A stretch of 64,000 bases of DNA from Paenibacillus catalpae. GTDB taxonomy: Bacteria > Bacillota > Bacilli > Paenibacillales > Paenibacillaceae. Shown here one piece after another: positions 61,225-64,000 of the stretch (within the stretch, counting starts at the first letter, position 1; every line of letters begins with the position of its first letter). The stretch spans positions 1,116,001 through 1,180,000 of the forward strand of contig NZ_FOMT01000001.1 in NCBI RefSeq assembly GCF_900112695.1, written 5' to 3'. Made by a program: the position numbers and the translations under genes. Below the pieces are notes generated by a model, which saw nothing but the letters and a program-made list of their open reading frames with translations, was not told where the DNA came from and ran no database searches.

Positions 61225-62070
61225 TTACTTTAAGCCGGTCGTCGCAATCCCCTCGAGGAAATACCGCTGGAACAGGAGGAAGATGGCCGTGATCGGCAGG
61301 AGCGACAAGGTCGACATCGCCAGCAGCGCCCCCCAATCGGATTGCCCGGACGGATCGAACAAGGAACGGATGCCGAGCTGTACCGTGAACAGGCGGATAT
61401 CGCTCAAGTAAATCATTTGACTGAAGAAATCGTCCCACGACCAAATGAACGTGAAGATCGCCGTCGTAATGAGCGCGGGTACGAGGAGCGGCAGAATAAT
61501 GCGCCAATAAATTTGCCGCTGGCTGCAGCCGTCGATCCGTGCGCTCTCGTCGAGCTCGCGCGGGATGCCGCGGATGAACTGTACCATGAGCAGGATGAAG
61601 AACGAGTCATGGGCCAGCCATTTAGGCAGGATCAGCGGGAAATACGTATTGATCCACTGGAACTCGTTGTAGATCATATACTGCGGTACGAGAGTCACGT
61701 GATAAGGCAACATGATCGTGACGAGCATCAGGGCGAACCATACTTTTTTCATCCGGAACTCAAGTCGTCCTAAGGCAAATGCCGCCAGCGAACAGGTGAT
61801 CACATTGCCGAGCACGCTCATAACCGAGATGAGCGCCGAGTTCATGAAGAACTTGCTGAAGGATACGTCATTGAGTCCGCGCCAGCCGTTGATGTAATTG
61901 TCGAGCGTGAATACTGCCGGCCAGAGGCTTGTGTTCGTGAAAATCATCGTATTCGGTTTGAACGAGCTCGCGACCAGCCATAGCACCGGATAGAGCATGC
62001 CTATGCCGATTAGGATGATGATTAAATGTCTGGCGAGACGAGACAGGTTATTTCGCATCGTCATGCCCAT
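61225..62070 (-). CDS. Carbohydrate ABC transporter permease (MalG type)
   Basis: A 281-residue inner-membrane permease with six helices. FKPNTMIF near residue 33, the EAA loop ELDESARIDGCSQRQIYWRI near 180-199 with the conserved Asp-Gly, and the C-terminal FQRYFLEGIATTGLK are all standard for MalG-type partners. The first ATG follows the upstream stop directly with GGGAGG 3 bases away; the third codon ATG at 62064 has better spacing. Coupled to the other permease. Confidence 0.92.
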   Translation of the reverse strand: MGMTMRNNLSRLARHLIIILIGIGMLYPVLWLVASSFKPNTMIFTNTSLWPAVFTLDNYINGWRGLNDVSFSKFFMNSALISVMSVLGNVITCSLAAFALGRLEFRMKKVWFALMLVTIMLPYHVTLVPQYMIYNEFQWINTYFPLILPKWLAHDSFFILLMVQFIRGIPRELDESARIDGCSQRQIYWRIILPLLVPALITTAIFTFIWSWDDFFSQMIYLSDIRLFTVQLGIRSLFDPSGQSDWGALLAMSTLSLLPITAIFLLFQRYFLEGIATTGLK

Positions 62071-62976
62071 CTACCTCCCTTCCTTGCCGTCGCCGTAGAA
62101 CACCCAATACTTCGAGGTGACGAACACGATGGCCGTGAAGATGGCAATGATCAGAAGCATAATCCAGGCAAGCGCGGAGGCGTAACCCATATCGAAATAC
62201 GAGAAGCCTTTCAAATACAGATACAACGTGTAGAACATCGTCGCATCGAGCGGTCCTCCCCGCCCGTCTCCAATCATGAAGGCCGGCGTAAACGCTTGGA
62301 AGGAGTTAATAATGCTCATAATCAGATTGAAGAAAATGACTGGCGACAGCAGCGGCAGCGTAATCCGGAAAAATTGCCGCAGCTTGCCGGCTCCGTCTAC
62401 CTCGGAAGCCTCGTACAAATCGGCAGGTATTTGCTTGAGTCCAGCCAGGAAGATAACCATCGCCGATCCGAATTGCCAGACGGAGAGCGTCACAATCGTA
62501 TAGACGATATAGTCGGGATGAGAGATCCAGGACGGTCCTTCGATACCGATGCGGGCGAGCAGTTGATTGACTACCCCTGTCCCTTCGAACAGCTGCCGCC
62601 ACACGATCGCAATCGCGACGCTGCCTCCCAGCAGTGAGGGCAAATAATAAACGGTCCGGTAGATGCCCAGCGCGCGAATACCTTTGTTCAGCGCTATGGC
62701 GACAAGCAAGGCGAAGATCAGCCGCAGCGGCACTGACAGGAAGACATAAGTGAACGTAACGGTAAGCGATCTGGTAAACGTGCTGTCCTCGGTAAAGATG
62801 GCGAGATAGTTGCTGAGACCGATCCAGTTAGGCGGACTAAGCAGATTGAATTTGGTCATCGACAGGTACAAGGAACCGAGCATCGGACCAAGCGTCAGGC
62901 AAAAAAAGCCGAACAGCCAAGGCAGCAAGAAGGTATATGCGGTCAGATTGTCCGAAGCTCCCGGTGGCTTGCGCAT
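62071..62976 (-). CDS. Carbohydrate ABC transporter permease (MalF type)
   Basis: A 301-residue permease with six helices. AYTFLLPWLFGFFCLTLGPM begins helix 1, and the EAA loop is ADLYEASEVDGAGKLRQFFR near residues 202-221. The C-terminal TSKYWVFYGDGKEGR tail is typical. AGGAGG is 9 bases before the ATG at 62976; a longer frame to 63066 has no site and overlaps poorly. It sits 102 bases after the AraC-type gene, suggesting regulator and transporter in one direction. Confidence 0.92.
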   Translation of the reverse strand: MRKPPGASDNLTAYTFLLPWLFGFFCLTLGPMLGSLYLSMTKFNLLSPPNWIGLSNYLAIFTEDSTFTRSLTVTFTYVFLSVPLRLIFALLVAIALNKGIRALGIYRTVYYLPSLLGGSVAIAIVWRQLFEGTGVVNQLLARIGIEGPSWISHPDYIVYTIVTLSVWQFGSAMVIFLAGLKQIPADLYEASEVDGAGKLRQFFRITLPLLSPVIFFNLIMSIINSFQAFTPAFMIGDGRGGPLDATMFYTLYLYLKGFSYFDMGYASALAWIMLLIIAIFTAIVFVTSKYWVFYGDGKEGR

Positions 62977-63078
62977 GGCATCGCGCCTCCTTTTCTCATA
63001 AGCGGTTGTGGTATGGGTTAAGCATACCGCCCCATGCGCATGACCGGAATTCGATTTCTTCGGCATCTCGTTTTCAAT

Positions 63079-64000
63079 TTATTCAGGTCGCTTCTGCCGA
63101 TACTCCGAAGGGCTCAACCCATATACCCGTTTGAACTTGGAGCTGAAGTAGCTGGCATTCGAGAATCCGGTCAGCTCCGCAATGTCCCACAGACTCAGTT
63201 CCGTCTCCTCTAGCAGCCTGGTGGCCTGCTTCATTCGAACGTCGGTTACGTATTGAATGAACGTCTTGCCTGCCTTCGCCTTGAACAGCTCGGAGAAGTA
63301 CGAAGGGTGATAGTTGAAACGTTCGGCGATCATCGATAAATTCAAGTCGATCATGTAGTTCTCGTCGATATATTGCCTTACGGCTTCAATGAGCGAGGAC
63401 TCCCCCCGCTCCTCGGACGCATGGTGGCGATCGGCTATCCGACAAGCGATCGGCATGAGGAAGCCGCTTGCTTTGTCCACCGAGTCAAGGCCCAGCACTT
63501 TCTCGGGACGAAGCCACAGCTGCTCACCGTCTTCCAATGCGGCACGGGTAGCATGGGCAAGCGCTTCAAGCATGAGATACAGCTGAAAAATCACTTTTGT
63601 GAACCGCGACCGCGAGATCTGAAACGCTTCTTCCAGCTCGCGTCTTAACGTACACTCGAAGGATGCGATATCTCCCCGTTGGACGCAGCTGCGCAGCACT
63701 TTCACCGTATCCTCGGACAGCGCAGCTTGTCCTTCCGCCGCGCCCCGCGCCGCATCGTGCATCCCCCGGTCGGCCAGATTCCACGTCAGCAGCGCGGACA
63801 TGTAGCCTTCGCTCCAATGTTTGAGGCCCATTACGGAATGACCGATGCCAATGAACGGCTCCATGCCGATATAAGCCGATACATTCCTCTTTAACGATTC
63901 GGTTAATAACGCGAGTTCTTTGTCATCCAGGATAGAGATGATATGGACCAATCCCGGGTAGCTTGAATCGCGGAACAAGTTGGCCGATTCGCCGTATGCG
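63079..64000 (-). CDS. AraC family regulator (partial, YesN-like)
   Basis: The last 307 codons of a larger protein; the frame is open through the right end of the window. The C-terminal ~100 residues are an AraC double helix-turn-helix (MIAERFNYHPSYFSELFKAK; LWDIAELTGFSNASYFSSKF), ending YGLSPSEYRQKRPE. The part before it is helical with no clear domain, as in YesN-type response regulators or AraC proteins with a sensor half. It precedes an ABC sugar operon on the same strand and likely activates it. Confidence 0.88.
   Translation of the reverse strand, partial: AYGESANLFRDSSYPGLVHIISILDDKELALLTESLKRNVSAYIGMEPFIGIGHSVMGLKHWSEGYMSALLTWNLADRGMHDAARGAAEGQAALSEDTVKVLRSCVQRGDIASFECTLRRELEEAFQISRSRFTKVIFQLYLMLEALAHATRAALEDGEQLWLRPEKVLGLDSVDKASGFLMPIACRIADRHHASEERGESSLIEAVRQYIDENYMIDLNLSMIAERFNYHPSYFSELFKAKAGKTFIQYVTDVRMKQATRLLEETELSLWDIAELTGFSNASYFSSKFKRVYGLSPSEYRQKRPE

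Noticed and set aside
1..64000. CRISPR arrays, tRNA and rRNA genes, prophage, riboswitches
   Set aside because: No regular spacer array, cloverleaf, ribosomal RNA or phage structural gene was seen by reading; covariance searches were not possible here.

Overview
The window looks like chromosomal DNA of a Paenibacillus-type Firmicute. GC is intermediate, Shine-Dalgarno sites are strong (AAGGAGG-like), TTG and GTG starts are frequent, and intrinsic terminators and sigma-A type promoters abound. Gene content also fits: factor-independent uricase, BMP-type nucleoside ABC transporter, a NOS without reductase, Lin0512 and DUF3900 proteins. No rRNA, tRNA, CRISPR array or prophage was seen.

Region 1-13.4 kb is ordinary housekeeping: molybdate permease ModB, nitric oxide synthase oxygenase, two conserved proteins of unknown function, a CorC/HlyC-type membrane protein, UppP, a polytopic transporter, DedA, an MFS exporter, a serine hydrolase and a secreted protein with a copper-amine-oxidase N-terminal domain.

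Region 13.6-34.3 kb is a purine catabolism locus. A PucR regulator and an aminopurine/guanine-deaminase-like amidohydrolase precede pucA and pucB. A promoter at 18458 then opens a long run: BMP lipoprotein, ABC ATPase, two permeases, the three xanthine dehydrogenase subunits, OHCU decarboxylase, uricase, HIU hydrolase, allantoinase, allantoate amidohydrolase and ureidoglycine-glyoxylate aminotransferase. Adenosine deaminase follows, and a nucleoside hydrolase lies at 41.5 kb. Together they can take imported purine nucleosides to ureidoglycine and glycine. Two arrays of a ~70-bp palindromic repeat sit inside the locus, just ahead of pucA and the ABC ATPase.

Region 34.4-53 kb is mixed: VOC and ThuA proteins, an ArsR regulator, two metallophosphoesterases (one apparently with an ATA or ATC start), a HesB-like protein, a HAD phosphatase, a DacF-like carboxypeptidase, a thioesterase, a 33-residue membrane protein with its own promoter and terminator, an SDR and PLP-lyase pair, a stand-alone AAA ATPase followed by a membrane-anchored TPR protein, LysR/MFS, a broken TipA-like MerR gene with its operator intact, and MarR/LLM oxidoreductase.

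Region 53-57.8 kb is decayed DNA: an orphan cre site, a frameshifted small gene coupled to an 8-oxoguanine-deaminase-like gene, the 3' tail of a second DacF-like gene, an IS110 remnant, a GH43 fragment and several copies of an 18-bp repeat (core TGTATAGAWGTTCTTGTC). Region 57.9-64 kb is a minus-strand carbohydrate operon: AraC-type regulator (cut by the window end), two ABC permeases, a sugar-binding lipoprotein and an (alpha/alpha)6 glycoside hydrolase.
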